Source: Amoeboaphelidium protococcarum (Eukaryota; Aphelidiomycota; Aphelidea). From it: 64,000 bases of DNA. Of this stretch, positions 1 through 12,456 are shown piece by piece. The position numbers were made by a program, and so were the translations under genes. Location: contig JALECJ010000257.1 of NCBI GenBank assembly GCA_023515745.1, positions 2,420,687 through 2,484,686 on the forward strand. The letters are read 5' to 3'. Under the pieces are notes generated by a model. The model searched no databases and had not been told where the DNA came from. It saw nothing but the letters and a program-made list of their open reading frames with translations. Positions within the stretch are counted from its first letter, which is position 1, and every line of letters starts with the position of its first letter.

Positions 1-139
1 AGGCCCAAGACGAGTCTTTCCTATCGACATTGAGGCTAATAACGCGTCATTGTTTCACATCCTCTTTCAATTTACTAGACGTTTCGTTATATGCTCAACT
101 ACAAATTGACATCAATCTGTGCATACTTTATCAAACGGA

Positions 140-1459
140 ATGAATAAAGCTAAAACATTGTTGAGTAAAGCGGTCAGTCATTTGGATGAATAGCTTGTGA
201 TATCACACGGTAAAGGCAGTTACATGTACTCAAACGACGGGAGAAGATTGTTGGACCTTGCTTGCGGTATTGGAGTCACTAATCTGGGTCACTGTCATCC
301 CAAAGTAGTTGCCGCTGCAAAGCTTCAAGTTGATAAAGTTATTCACGCATAAATGAATATGGGATATCATGAGCCGATGTTGTAATTGATGGATTCTTTG
401 AGATAGATTGCGCCCAAGTCATGTGAGAAATTTATGTTTGTGAATAGCGGTGCTGAAGCTGTTGAGAATGCTGTAAAAATGTGTAGATACGTGACTGGGC
501 GTTAGAATGTTATATGCTTTAGAGGCGGATATCATGGTAGAACTGCGGCAACAATGGCTCTGACATCGAGTGATACTGTATATAAAGCTGGATTCGGTCC
601 ATTGATGCCTGGTGTTTATGTTGCAAAATATCCTTACACGCGACATTTTGGTGACCGACTGCAGTCTGATGATGTATCGGATCAATGTATAAAGCAGTTT
701 GAAATGTTGCTGTCTTAGCAGGTGAATCCTTTCGATGTCGCGGCTGTACTGATTGAACCTGTCCTCGGTGAAGGTGGCTACGTGCCATTAACGTAGAAGT
801 TTGCGTCATTTCTGTAATCAATATGTAGAGAACACCGTATTCCACTGGTGGTTGATGAAGTCTAAACCGGGTTTGGCCGTACAGGAGAGTATTTTGCGTG
901 TCAGCATAAATCAATTGGCCTCGAACCAGATTTGTTGGTAATGGCTAAAGGTATAGCATCGGGATTTCCATTAAGTGCAGTTGGTGGCAGATCGTCGTTG
1001 ATAGATCTTGACGTTAACTGCACTACATTTGGACACAGGAACGCGAAAGGTAATATGCAGCAAGTACAAGGCAGACTGGGCGGCACCTACGGAGGAAATG
1101 CGGTGGCTTGTGCAGCAGCTGTGGCAACGATTGACGTTCTGATTAATGATTAGATTATGGAAAATGTTCGTGAGCGCGCAAACCAGTTTAGAATTGGCCT
1201 ACAAAAGTTGAAGCAAAAGTATCCTCAAATTTAGGACATTCGAGGACTTGGATTGATGATCGGTGTCGAGTTTGACCCAGTTTGCGGCGGTATAGCAAAG
1301 AAGATATCTCAGATGGCGATAAAACACGATCTTCTGTTGCTCAAATGCTCCACGTTTCAGACGATTCGAATAATTCCGCCTTTGAACATTAGTGCGCAAG
1401 AAGTGGAAGAAGCACTGCACAAACTGGACTTGACATTTCTCGACGCACTAAGAGCATGA
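140..1459 (+). CDS. Class III PLP-dependent aminotransferase, GABA-transaminase-like
   Basis: A 439-residue single-exon protein of the class III (omega) aminotransferase fold, which moves an amino group from a terminal amine such as 4-aminobutyrate to a keto acid using pyridoxal phosphate. Seen: a PLP-phosphate-binding motif SGAEAVENA near residue 117, GGYHGRT near 135, the cofactor motif DEVQTGFGRTG near 239 and the Schiff-base lysine in MAKGIASGFPLS near 272. The Gln of DEVQTG is encoded by TAA at 863-865, one of the clearest signs of the altered code. The length fits the GabT/ARGD/OAT families. The substrate is inferred; ornithine or another omega-amino acid is possible. The first ATG is used and no clear mitochondrial presequence is visible. 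An insert of about 15 residues (GHRNAKGNMQQVQ) precedes the conserved GGTYGGNAVAC. Confidence 0.85.
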
Positions 1460-1714
1460 ACGAGGTGTTGCAATTTTAAACGAATGACTGAGAAATAATT
1501 TAGAATTTTATTGCTCAGTTATCTGTTGCCACTATAACTTTGTGAACTTTTATTAAAAATATATTGGAGATTTTTATACGCAATTCATGCCACGAAGACA
1601 ACGCGGCCAAGAGTCCTTCTTTGTTCAATTTGAAGATCACACTCATTAGGACACCGAGACGAATTACCACACAGAGAAGACTGTGATAAACATCATTCCA
1701 ATAAAATTATAGAT

Positions 1715-2896
1715 ATGTCTTTCAAAAGGAGGAGGGCCCATGGCTCAAAGATCAATGTACCAGAATTTATCACTAATGCCCCATGGTATATGGAGAATGA
1801 GATTGATTCCACTTTTCATTAGAAGGATTTGGACAAGAAGCGTGTCATATCTCTGACTGATTAGATCTCTCAATCCAGACCTGAGTAATCATAGGATGGT
1901 GCATAGAATTAAATGGAAGCGGTGGTTATCAAGACTAAGTTTAAGGCAGGCAGCTGTGAAAATTGTGGCTCTATGGATCATGCGACTAAAGATTGTGTGG
2001 AGCGCCCGCGCCAGATGAATGCTAAAATCTAGGACGTTAGCTTCCAGACTCTGAAGCCTCAATTGAATAAAAATGCCTCAACTTTAGGTGAAAGAGATAA
2101 TGAATAAGCATCCGGAGATAATAATGATGAGGATAATGTTCAAGTATCATACGATGAGAAGCGAGATAGATGGCGAGATTATGATCCTGCTCAGTAAATG
2201 GAACGTATCAAAGAGTGGGAGGCGATTGAGGAGGCCAAGAGAAAGTTGAAATAATAATAAAGAGAATAAGCTCTGTAGAAGAAGAAGAACAATAATAGCA
2301 AAGCAGATGGAGATGGAGATGATGACAGCGATCTTGATATACTGAGTGACGCAGAGCATGATGATGAGCGCGCCGAGTATCAGTATGATCCGGATGACGT
2401 GGAGATGAAGTCCAAATCACTGCGTATCCGTGAAGACACTGCCAAGTACTTGCTTAATATACGCAGTGAGAGTGCTCGATATAATCCCAAGACTAGATCA
2501 ATGTTTGATGATCCGCAACCACAGACTTTTCTCAAGGGTAAACAAGTGGACACTTCGTTCATTAGCGATAATTTTGTTCGCCAGTCTGATGACACGACTA
2601 AGTTGACTGAAGTTTTAACGTTCGCGTGGGATGTAACGAAGCGGAATAATGGCGACGTGAAGTTCAGTCTCATGGGCGATCCGACTCTCACTGAGAAGAT
2701 GCACAGAGAGAAGTAGTAATCTGTTTCAGAGAAGTGTACAAAGACAAAGAAGGACGACAACGCCTCGCCTCGCATCAAGAAGAGTCTACTGGACAAATAC
2801 GGCGGATAAGAACACATACGGTCGCGAACGAGAGATTAAAGTTAATAATAAAAGCCAGCTGGCTCTGACACGAATAATGTTTAATCAAACTCATGA
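1715..2896 (+). CDS. SLU7: Pre-mRNA splicing factor SLU7
   Basis: A 393-residue homologue of SLU7, which in other eukaryotes acts in the second step of splicing and in 3' splice-site choice inside the spliceosome. Seen: the early motif PWYMENE, a zinc knuckle [14 protein letters not shown] starting at residue 81 (C-X2-C-X4-H-X4-C), the family segment [10 protein letters not shown], an acidic and Gln-rich central part, and the C-terminal segment [11 protein letters not shown]. After it the frame continues about 29 residues through several TAA/TAG codons to TGA. The protein is at the short end of the family. The start at 1715 is the first in-frame ATG before the conserved region. It lies 255 bp after the aminotransferase on the same strand. 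Its presence fits the intron-bearing genes in this window. Confidence 0.9.
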
Positions 2897-3073
2897 TCGT
2901 TTGTTAATAATAAAGATACAGGTCGCTTTCATGCAAAGTTTTTAGTTTTAGTGCTTAGTTACCAAGGTGAATGGGAACTGTTTGATCAGCTTTGAAATTT
3001 AATTCGGTTACATCTTAATCAGAAGTAACAATGCTATCATTTCAACTTTCAGTCAGACTTTTAAATTATCACT

Positions 3074-4792
3074 ATGACGGAACTTTAGAGAGATGGCAAG
3101 ATCAATTTAGGTAAAGCACTACTGGAAAAGTATAAAAAGCGAAAATCAACTGCAAGTCTGAATGGTAGCCTGACTGATATTGAGGGTAGCCAAACGTCCA
3201 TTGTTTCAGCCACTGGGATTGATCAACAGTTCCAAGTTGATTAAGATTAATAGGATCGTCAAAATAGTAGTTAGCATGATAGACTCAATCTTAGTGCTGA
3301 CTCGCTTAATGAACCAATGTTGACTAGCTAGGAGCGGTTAAGTGAATATTAGAACATCACCACTTAGACTATGAATGCTTTGTCTCCCACTCGCGGTGTA
3401 TCTGAAGATTAGAGTGGCCAGGATAATCTGTAAGATGATGTATATAGTTTAGAATAGGGAGGAGGACGAGAATTGATTTAATCTTATGATAGAGTTAGAA
3501 ATGAATCTCTCAGAAGTTTGGACACTGCCTATGATAAATCGGAACATGAAGCTACTGAGCGTTAATCACCAATCTAAAGCTTACAACGAGAGATTATTGT
3601 TGAAGATGAGGATTATGAGTATTCCAATGTGGGCCACGATGCTGAAAGATATGGTCAAGATCAGTAGACAGATGATGTAGACGCGCAATAGTTGGGGCAG
3701 TAGAATTCGATTCAGATTTAGCTCAATTAAGCTTTGGTTGAGATTGAAGAATATAGTAACAAGTTGATTGAAGCTGATGCGTAAAATTTATTGCTATAGA
3801 ATTAGAATGCCGCCCTTTAGGATCGTATAAATTAGCTAACAGAGGAGAGGGATGACATTCACCAAAAGCTTATCCTGTAGAATGATACGTATACCCAGGA
3901 GTTGAATGTTATAGAGATCGAGCATCGCAAAACTATTGATCACCTATAAGATCAGTTGACAACCAGTCAGGATCAAGTCAAGATTAAAAATCAAGAGTCG
4001 TTATAATTGAGGGATAATATAAATGCTTTAAATGAACAAATACTGAATCTTCAGAGGCAATTAAATAAATAGATGGAGAAGAGTATATAGATATAACCAG
4101 CTGCAACTGCGGAGAAATCTACTATCACGGTTGCAATTTAATGTCGCGAAATTGGAGTTTAATGCTCCGACGATGATACGTAAATCAAGCTGAGTGAGTT
4201 GAATTAATAATTAGAGACCAAGAAGGTTTAAATGTAGTAATTGCAAGATTAGATATCAGAGCTTTCTGCTCAAAATGATGAATTGTCTCGGTGGAAGTCT
4301 GCATAAAGTGATCATAGTGCTAGGCCTGATAATTAAACTGACGCGTAATGTCAGACAGATCTTGAGGATAATTCTATCACTATCAGTCAACTTTAATCGC
4401 ACAACGATTAGTTAAAGAAGCAATGTAGAAAACTAGAGTTGTAGTTAGAAGAGCGCCAGTCTATGTAATAATTAGAACAGTCTGCGGGTTAGGAAGATGA
4501 TGATTATAAGCAGCAGTACATCCAAGTGTGTTAACAACTGGCGCAAGTTGCTCAACAGCGACGATAACTGTTTTATGAAGTTGAGCGATTGAAATCGATT
4601 GAAGCTGAGGCTGCGGATAAATATAAGAATTAATGTGAAGATTTGACTGCAAAGAACTCGGCTTTGAACCGGTTAGTGGCACGATTGACCAAGATCATTT
4701 GGCATCACGAGGATCAACTTTGTGATATGGCGGCTCAACTCGAATAAGTTAAATCTCAAGACAGTGGATACGGGAAATCAATTTTAAACTGA
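3074..4792 (+). CDS. Long coiled-coil protein, golgin-like by layout
   Basis: A 572-residue protein with a basic N-terminal patch (GKALLEKYKKRKS, residues about 12-24), a Ser/Asp/Gln-rich stretch to about residue 210, then nearly continuous heptad coiled coil from about 215 to the C-terminus. Glutamine is very frequent and mostly written as TAA or TAG. Two similar motifs, IQCREIGVQCSDDD and DAQCQTDLEDN, lie within the coil. No catalytic domain is visible. The N-terminal basic patch followed by a long coil recalls golgins such as GM130, but this rests on composition only; centrosomal or other coiled-coil proteins remain possible. The gene converges with the LYC1-like gene, leaving 68 bp between the two stops. 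Confidence 0.7.
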
Positions 4793-4860
4793 TGCATAAT
4801 TATGATTTATTGTTTAGTAGAACTAATAATAATCTATCAATAAGTGAACTGTTAATTTGG

Positions 4861-6117
4861 TCACACCCAGCCATCTTTGAAGTTTTAAATCCATTTCATG
4901 TTTTAATACTGCTGAGTACCTTATGCATCGTGCTATGAGTTTAGCCAATTACAGGATGGAATAGAATCTTTATCACGGTACTCAAGATAGACACCAGTGG
5001 GTGACAACTAGACCGCATCTTACAACACATCACTACTTTCCATGGAACCATATTTCGTAAGCAGAACATCAGTCAATTTCACGTCATCATCTTTGCTAAA
5101 GTAGACGGTATCTATCAGTATATCTGACGGATTCCAGAATACAACATCATCAATTTGTTCACTATACTCACGGGCAACTAGGATTAGTTATTTCCACAAT
5201 AGTGCAGCTTCAGACTTGGATGAAAATCGGCACCTCATCACGTACATGGTTCTCCATCTGAAATCAAAAAAGTACAACATATAACTGGATATCATCGTAG
5301 GTGAGATTGGAGCATTGACATCAAACATTTCATTACCCAGAACGAAATGGCCTAGTGGATACTGCTTGGAAATGTCCTTGTATAGATGTTCAACCTAAAA
5401 ATCTGACCTGGTGCGGAACCAACGCCAAATATCAGCACTAGGCAGAACAACCAACATCTACTATTCCACATCCATATCCGCCTATGGCTGCTTATTATAC
5501 TCACGCCTCAAATCCTCGCCTAGACATTGATCCGACAATTCAAATGCTTCTAACGCGTCCAACAGTTCATCAGTGACCACCTTCACTCTGACAGAGTCTC
5601 CATTCAGTTAAACAGCTTCAGCATCCAAGGACTGCTTAGATTGTATTAGTTCTTTAACATCAAGCCGCAGTTGCAAAGAAGAATATGGCGTCCATCCTAG
5701 CATGGCGTAGAATTGGCATCCAATATCACTAAACAGAGTGCTAAATTAGAATTCACGCTACTTCAGATCTTCAGCAATTAGACCCATCATCTTGGAAGCA
5801 TAGCCGCGGCCTCTATGCTATTTAGGAGTAAAGACACTTGCAATGGAAGCACATTACACCTCCACGTACTCACTTTCACTCTAGTACACGCGCGCCGGGC
5901 GTTTATACGCTTCACAATGGCATAAAAACTAGCCGGGATCTTGATCATCAATGAGCACATAATAGGTGATATTGTCCTTGGCGAACCGACACTCTGAAAG
6001 TACAACCTCACGACGCAGATATTATTCAACCGTCAGCGGTACTCCCCACTCTTCATGGTTAGCCTTATGACATTCATGCGCCTAGTCTCTATTGACGCTG
6101 ATCAATTTCAACGTCAT
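4861..6117 (-). CDS. LYC1: LYC1-like lysine N-acetyltransferase (GNAT family)
   Basis: A 418-residue GNAT acetyltransferase. Seen: WGVPLTVEQYLRRE near residue 24, the acetyl-CoA-binding motif ASVFTPKQHRGRGYASKMM near residue 95 (R/Q-x-x-G-x-G/A type), followed by FSDIGCQFYAMLGW, then a long C-terminal domain of about 250 residues. This two-part layout and the N-terminal segment match fungal LYC1, which in Yarrowia acetylates free lysine at N6 as the first step of lysine catabolism. That activity is known for the family and inferred here. It sits directly downstream of LYS2 on the same strand with 165 bp between them, so lysine synthesis and lysine breakdown genes are neighbours. Glutamine is encoded by TAA/TAG many times. 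Confidence 0.7.
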
Positions 6118-6282
6118 CTTTGTGTATAATCGTTAAAATGGTTCGATTCGATCAATGGAATGGAAAAGTTGGTTATACTGAACGTCAACTAGAAAACGAA
6201 CAAACTCTTGAAATAAAGAAATGTTACATTTACTGTAATGGTACGAAATACACTATTAAAAGCTCTTACAAAGCGCAGACTG

Positions 6283-9200
6283 TCAATGACCAGATCTTTT
6301 GATGAGAACATTGTTGCGCTTTGTAATACTTTTACCAGGAGGAGCGGGTAGATAATCAACCTCACACAAATAGTGAAGATACTTATCCATGAGACAAGAA
6401 TCACTATTAGGCACTGAGAATACATTAACACCAGCAAGATCCTACTACTAACGTCTGACCAAATTGCAGAATTAAATCCCTGAACCGGAGACAAGTTCCC
6501 GCAGATTACTGGCATCAAGTTCAGCCGATTTCATTGCACCAGGCAAATCATCCAATACCATGTGCAAAAGAGGAAACAATTCATTTTCCTCACCCGCCTG
6601 CACAGCTTTGGTCAATTCAGATCTCCAATGTTCGTAATCAACAAGTTGCACTTAATCCTTGATGGAATAGCCGAATTGATGCAGCGATTTGAATAGTTCA
6701 ACCAACTGCACTATCTAGTCATTCCATACATGGTACACCTAATTCTTGAATCCAGATTTACCTTTGACCAGTAGCTATACGCAGCAATCAGCAACAAAGT
6801 CAACAGGGCATGCATTCACAACTGCATTCTCAATCTGAGGGGCCATCTTCAACTGTAAACTTCCCTTGATCAGTCTCCACAGAAAATCATCAGAATTAGT
6901 CACCCCACTCTTGGAATCACCTAAAATGTATCCTGGTCGGACAATGCTCACAGGAAGGCCACGTCTCTTTGCTTCCATCAACAATTTCTCTGCAACCCAT
7001 TTACTCTGACCGTAGCCGCCGGTAAGTCCGTGGCGACTCTTTTCAAGATCATCAGATTCCATCACGGCAGTGCTAGAGTCGATATATCCAGGAGAATCCA
7101 ATACAGATGTACTGGACACGAATACTAGCGGCTTCATCTTGTCTCCGGTAACTGAAAGCCGCATAGCTTCAATAGTACCACCGACATTGGCAGCCTTCAG
7201 CTTGGCATAAGGATACACCCAGTGAACCAGAGCTCCATTATGAAGGATACAATCAATCTTAGTGGCGAGCTAACGGAAAGCGTCTTCAGAAGAAGATGAC
7301 TAAGAATCTACGCCATCCAGGTGTGTAATTCCGAAATGTGGTTTAGCCAAATCACCAACGACAATCTTGATACGGCTCTAATAACTGCTAACATTGTCCT
7401 GAGTCCATAGCTGATGCGCAATCATATTCTTTGTGACTCTATCACGCCCTTCATTAATAGATTTAGATCTCACCAGGCAGTACACAACACACTCTGGTAA
7501 ACGTTAAAGTGTCGACTATAATATGAATGCACCTAAAAATCCAGTGACACCAGTTAAAAGTACAGACTTTGGTTTAAATTGAGCAGTGCCGGAATCAATC
7601 AACTACGGAATATCAAAGGCACATGGTTATCTAGTCTGAGGTCGAATGTCATCAGGAAGCACCAATTCTTAACTCCAATCAATCGACTCCAATTAATGAA
7701 TCTACTATGAGGATAGCGGAGAGGTACAGCTAGCCTACAAAGCCTGCTGTCTCTCAATCTCCACTGCCATTAGTTCGATGGTGGGACATTTTACAAGTAG
7801 ATTTAGAGGCAACTGTTCACTGGACATTTCAAACTTTACTCTCATCTCAAATATCAATCTCGTCGCCAAAATGGAGTGACCACCAGCATCATAGAAATTC
7901 TGCTAAATACCAATCTTTTATACAGTTGCGATTTGACCTGCACTAGCTGAGCCAAATAACAACTTGGACCATATCTCTTAAAGCTTCACCTGAATGTCTG
8001 TCAACTCTTCGTCCAGATATACAGCCTGACTGCCTAGCATTGCAGCATCCGGGAATGGGAGTGCATTTTTATCAACTTTACCATTAGGAGTAAGAGGCAA
8101 TCTCTTCATAGGAACAAATAGCTTTGGCACTGCGTATGAAGCCACTTTAGTCTTCAGATACTGTCTAATGTCATCCACCATTTTGTGAACACTTCCCTCG
8201 TCGTAATCAGTGTTAGGCACAAAATAGGCAATCAAAATCTTTTCCTCATAAGCATCTCTCTTCACACACGTTACATTATCTCTGATCACAGGATGCTGGC
8301 TAAGATGCGTGTCTATTTCTTTCAACTCAATTCTGAATCCTCTAATCTTCACCTAATCATCAGCTCTACCACAGCATTACACAATACCGTCTGGTCTGTA
8401 ACGTCCAAGATCACCTGTTCTATACATTCTATCGCGAGATCCTAGATCTAAAGGACGTTTAATGCAATTTCCAAACGCATCTCTCTCTTCAATATGTTAT
8501 TGCTATGTTTAATCATATACGACGGAGGTGAACGGATTATTAATAAACTTTTTAGCATTATCTTGAGGAAGTTCCAAGTATCCTTCAGCCAGGCCAAGAC
8601 TGCGAACATAAATCTCGCCAACTTCATCAATCTTGCACACTTGACCATTTGGATTAAGTAATACAAGTTGTACTCCGTTCATACCAACACCAACAGGCAT
8701 CACATCTTGCTCAGAATCTAAAAACTCCTAATTTCCAGGCTGAGATCGAGGTGGAATAACAAAGTAAGAAACCGCACGCTGAGTCTCTGTAGTACCATAC
8801 ATATTTATGATGGCTGCATTTGGACAAAGTTGCTGCAGCCTGCACACATCTCTTTTAGTCAGAATATCACCTACAAAGAAGGCATTCTTCAGCCCCTAGA
8901 TTTGAGTCGTGGCATTCAATGTCAAAATCTAACCCATCGCCGGTGTTAGATGCGTAACTGTACATGGACCAAACTTCTAAATATCACTCTCAGTATAATT
9001 CTTGCAATTACTAAATGGCTGAGACATCCACTGAGCAAGTTGACCCGGATTATGGATATCATCAGCATGAGGCACATACAGCACTGCTCCAAAGAAGATC
9101 GGGGTGAAGATATCTCTCTGAATAGGATCATGCGCAATACCGCTCAGCATGGTGAAAACATCCTTCACTCCCAACCCAAACTTCTTGCCCATCCATGGAT

Positions 9201-9927
9201 AGAAATGAGTGAGAGAGTAATGTCTCCCACGAACACCTTTCGGGATCCCTGAAGAGCCAGATGTGAACGATAGAGTTGCCACCGAATCTGGCCCAACAGT
9301 AGGCAACTTGAATGAGTGAGGATCCTATTGATAGACGGTATTGAACTATTTCATGTGCTCAGAAGCGACATATCCAAGTCTACATGGTTACTTACCGGTT
9401 GACTCAAAGTCACAAAACAAGCCTTCGATAGTCAGATGGATACCATTCAGCGGATCCTTGACCCAATCGTCCACAGCCTGATGCAACTGACCAGCCCCTC
9501 TCAGCAGAATTAAACCTTTTGGCTTGGCAACACCAAGATATACCAGCTATCTATCAGGTGGATATGCCGGATCAATAACACTAAATGTACACCCAGCTTT
9601 GAGGACTGCCAGTATGGACACGGCCAGATCAATAGACCGATCAGCGTAGATCACCACTACCGATCCAGGGACTATCAACTTTTTATACAGCAGAGCACAG
9701 GCCAGATAAGTTGTGAGACTGTCAAACTACGAGTAAGTCAGACTCTAAATTTCACCCTCTCTATTCTCAACAATAAATTGCTAATTAGGCCTCTCCGCTG
9801 CCTACTTCTGAAGAATATCATGGATCGCACCTGGCCAACTAGTTTTCCAATCTGCCAACTTCTGCTTTGGATCAGGAATTAAGGTATCTAAATCAACTTT
9901 ATTATTATTGCTATTCAACTGAGTCAT
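6283..9927 (-). CDS. LYS2: L-2-aminoadipate reductase, fungal type
   Basis: A 1214-residue single-exon enzyme of the alpha-aminoadipate lysine pathway; it adenylates 2-aminoadipate, loads it on a phosphopantetheine arm and reduces it with NADPH to the semialdehyde. Domains in order: adenylation (about 20-560) with [28 protein letters not shown] and [11 protein letters not shown], all LYS2 signatures, and the late motif [12 protein letters not shown]; carrier domain with DAGGHS near 685; reductase with the NADPH-binding motif [12 protein letters not shown] near 790 and [11 protein letters not shown] near 971. The family is typically about 1,390-1,400 residues in yeasts. The shortfall is at the N-terminus: the protein starts about 20 residues before the adenylation domain and lacks the roughly 200-residue leader of yeast Lys2. 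The enzyme needs a phosphopantetheinyl transferase (Lys5) encoded elsewhere. Confidence 0.95.
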
Positions 9928-10379
9928 TTAATATTTGATACTTGATATAAAAATGCACTAAAATGTAAGCTCAGATAATACTATTTTATTGATTTTATAT
10001 ACTGTACGCCAAGATAAAAGAAAGACCAAGAAGTTCCTTCAGTAAATACAGCAGTGCAGAACAAAGAACGACAAGAAGAAGCGCTTCGTGAAATTCGTTT
10101 CGGCCACTTATGATCAGTTTCACTTCGTGTCTCGTCACCAGTCACGGTACTGCACTGAACTGCGCAATTCAGATTGAATAAGAGAGAGTCGTTAAAGTCA
10201 AAAGAATGATGGAGCAGAAGACTGAGAGAGAGAGAGACACAGATAGAGTCGAGTAGAGTTTAAAAGAAATAGACTGAATTCATCGTAATTCTATCGTTCA
10301 GTCAATTATTAAAACAACTAAAAGTATGCAAGACAGCAATCAGCTTGTTAAGATTAAAATTGACGCCAATTATAATTTA
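9928..10379. other. Spacer upstream of LYS2
   Basis: Between the LYS2 start and the COQ11-like stop. It holds an AG-rich tract (10218-10264) and should contain the LYS2 promoter. I see no gene or clear operator. Confidence 0.4.
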
Positions 10380-11282
10380 TCAGTTCACTACTCTATTACG
10401 ATCACCTTCAAATATGGACACAGAGCCGGGAGCGAGAGGATCAGAGCTGTTAGTGATCGCGTCTACAACTTGAGTGGCCAATTTAAGGACATGAACTGGT
10501 TTCTCAACTGCAGCAGGGAGAATTGATTACACGCTGGTAGGTAGCAGGTCCTTCTTCGCCCAATTCATCACAGAGAACGTTGCTGCCACGGGCATTGTGT
10601 AAGTCTACTCTTCCGCATAGATGAAGCCAGGTCGGAAGATTAGTCGCGTGTAGTTCATCTTACTAGAATCATCATCCACATCGTCTCCAGCTATGCGGCC
10701 ATCAATAAGGTACTTTTCCGCATCCAACTTTGATTTTAAATAAGAATCTTCACCAGACGATAGTAAACAATCTCTAAACGGGAACGGAAGCAAATTGCGA
10801 CTGGCAGAGACGAAGGCAACAGTCTCAATTTATCTAGCCTTAATATCGCTGTGGAATGCACGTAACACATTCTTCACACTCTCTCTATTGAGCTTATGAT
10901 ACGCACCTGACTATGATGATTATCGCGTTTAACCAAATCGGACTCCTGACTATAATATGGTGGATCTCCCTGGAGATTAAGAGTCAAATGGAGATGACAT
11001 CTACTACTTACCAAGTACCTGTTTATAGCTTGCATTATCAAATAGACTACCAACGCAATGAACAACTGAGGTGACGTCTCTAAGCTAATCCCTGTCTTTA
11101 TCCGAGAGTTTATTCGATCCTAGAGGATCTGCAACATCCCATTGTACATGGTTAATACCACTTAATGCGCCTGATTATTGTTTTGATCTCGATATAACCA
11201 CCACGGGTATTTATCGCCGCTTTAACAAGTTCGCTATGTGTCTACCAACAAATCCTGTGCCGCCAACAACTGCAACTTTCAT
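10380..11282 (-). CDS. COQ11: COQ11-like atypical short-chain dehydrogenase
   Basis: A 300-residue Rossmann-fold protein. Seen: the NAD(P)-binding motif VVGGTGFVGRHIANLL at the very N-terminus, SVVHCVGSLFDNASYKQVL near residue 71, matching the family motif of yeast Coq11 (VVHS.G.LLEN..YKQ.L), then FVSASRNLLPFP, SYLKSKLDAEKYL and LIFRPGFIYAEE. Coq11 is a mitochondrial inner-membrane protein linked to the coenzyme Q biosynthetic complex in fungi; its exact chemistry is not settled. A segment rich in Ser/Gln near residues 92-125 is encoded largely with TAA/TAG. The start is the ATG directly before the glycine-rich motif; no long presequence is present. A generic atypical SDR such as NDUFA9 is less likely given the YKQ.L motif. 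Confidence 0.75.
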
Positions 11283-11464
11283 ACTTATAAACTGCACAAC
11301 AATAAATTGATTTGATTGTCTGAGTGTGATCAAGTGTGGGATCTATGACGCGAAATAAAAAGAAACGAATATAAAAACCGGTTTAAGCAGTGCATTGATT
11401 AAAATTTAATCATCATCGTGTCTAATCATTCATCTGAGAAACACATATCAATGCGGTCAACTCC

Positions 11465-11968
11465 TCATACCAAAGACATCAGCAAGGTGAATGCAGTGGA
11501 AGCGGAGAGAGTAAGCAAACCGCCAGCAAACTGCTCAGCAGCACCGTTGGTAGACTGGCCAGCGATGTATGCGCCCTTGTTCACGTCTTTTGCTGGAGCA
11601 GGAGCAGGATGCTATGATGCCTATGGAGTAGCAGTTGGGATGACGGAGGAGGTGGTGGTGCTGGTAGCATTAGAAGGATGAGCTGGAGCGGTGCCATTCT
11701 TACAGTCATCCTTAGCAGCAGGAGCCTATTGGCCATAAGCCGGTGCAGGCGCGTGAGATGGAGCTGGGACTGGAACTGGAGCAGGCGCAGGGTGCTTTTA
11801 ACTAGGAGTAGGAGCATGAGCAGGTGCTGGAGAAGGATGGTTGTAGCTTGGTGCTGGGGCATGAGCAGGTGCAGGTGCAGGCTATGGCGCGCCATAAGCA
11901 GGAGCATTTGTAGCAGAGATGGTTGACACGGATGCGATCAGAGCAATAACGGCAATGTAAGACTTCAT
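11465..11968 (-). CDS. Secreted Ala/Pro-rich protein, probably GPI-anchored
   Basis: A 167-residue protein with an N-terminal signal peptide (MKSYIAVIALIASVSTISA), a mucin-like body of Ala-Pro repeats with PAPAHAP and PAPSHAP units (residues about 24-90), a Ser/Thr-rich stretch with possible N-glycosylation sites (NGT, NAT), and a C-terminal hydrophobic tail (FAGGLLTLSASTAFTLLMSLV) preceded by NGAAE small residues that could be a GPI omega site. No enzymatic domain. It is likely a cell-surface or wall protein; the function is unknown. The same build occurs at 35995-37341 and 50302-51261, so this looks like a surface-protein theme rather than a single case. Confidence 0.8.
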
Positions 11969-12456
11969 TTTTTATAAACTTTCAATTTCTAGAATTATAA
12001 TTGATTATATATTAGGATTTATTTAGAGAAGAAAAGAGTTCATACTTTAACTGCGAAAGTCATTCCGTGGTTATATGTATCACTTCGTGACTTTCGGTGT
12101 AACCTCTGATGCGACTCTGACCATTGAGGATCCTCAAAGTCGGCACTCGTTTGCCTGCGTCACATCACGTTCTTTTAACGTTACATTTGGCTTTATCTAT
12201 TGATTGTTGAGGCACTGAACGCCAAAAATGAAAAAATTTGTTAAAAGTGGTGCATCCTAAGTTAGGAGGAAGGTATTGAACCTTACTATCAGTGAGGCGC
12301 TTTGGATTTGCAGTGGTTATCCTAAAATGTTCTGCCGCGATTCAAGTCTATCATTGACTGAAATAAAGTAGTGCACTCTCAGAGGGTGGTTAGATGTCAG
12401 TAAATACATTCCTAATTCAACTTATTCACCTCACAAATTATAATTGATATACAGAA
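11969..12456. other. Spacer, no gene seen
   Basis: About 490 bp between two minus-strand genes. I see no conserved reading frame, RNA gene or repeat; it should hold the promoter of the Ala/Pro-rich protein. Confidence 0.4.

Noticed and set aside
6138..6302. 54-codon plus-strand frame beginning MVRFDQWNGKVGY
   Set aside because: It overlaps the LYS2 3' end on the other strand and has no family motif; the length is expected by chance.
10326..10526. 66-codon plus-strand frame
   Set aside because: Antisense to the end of the COQ11-like gene, which has clear family motifs.
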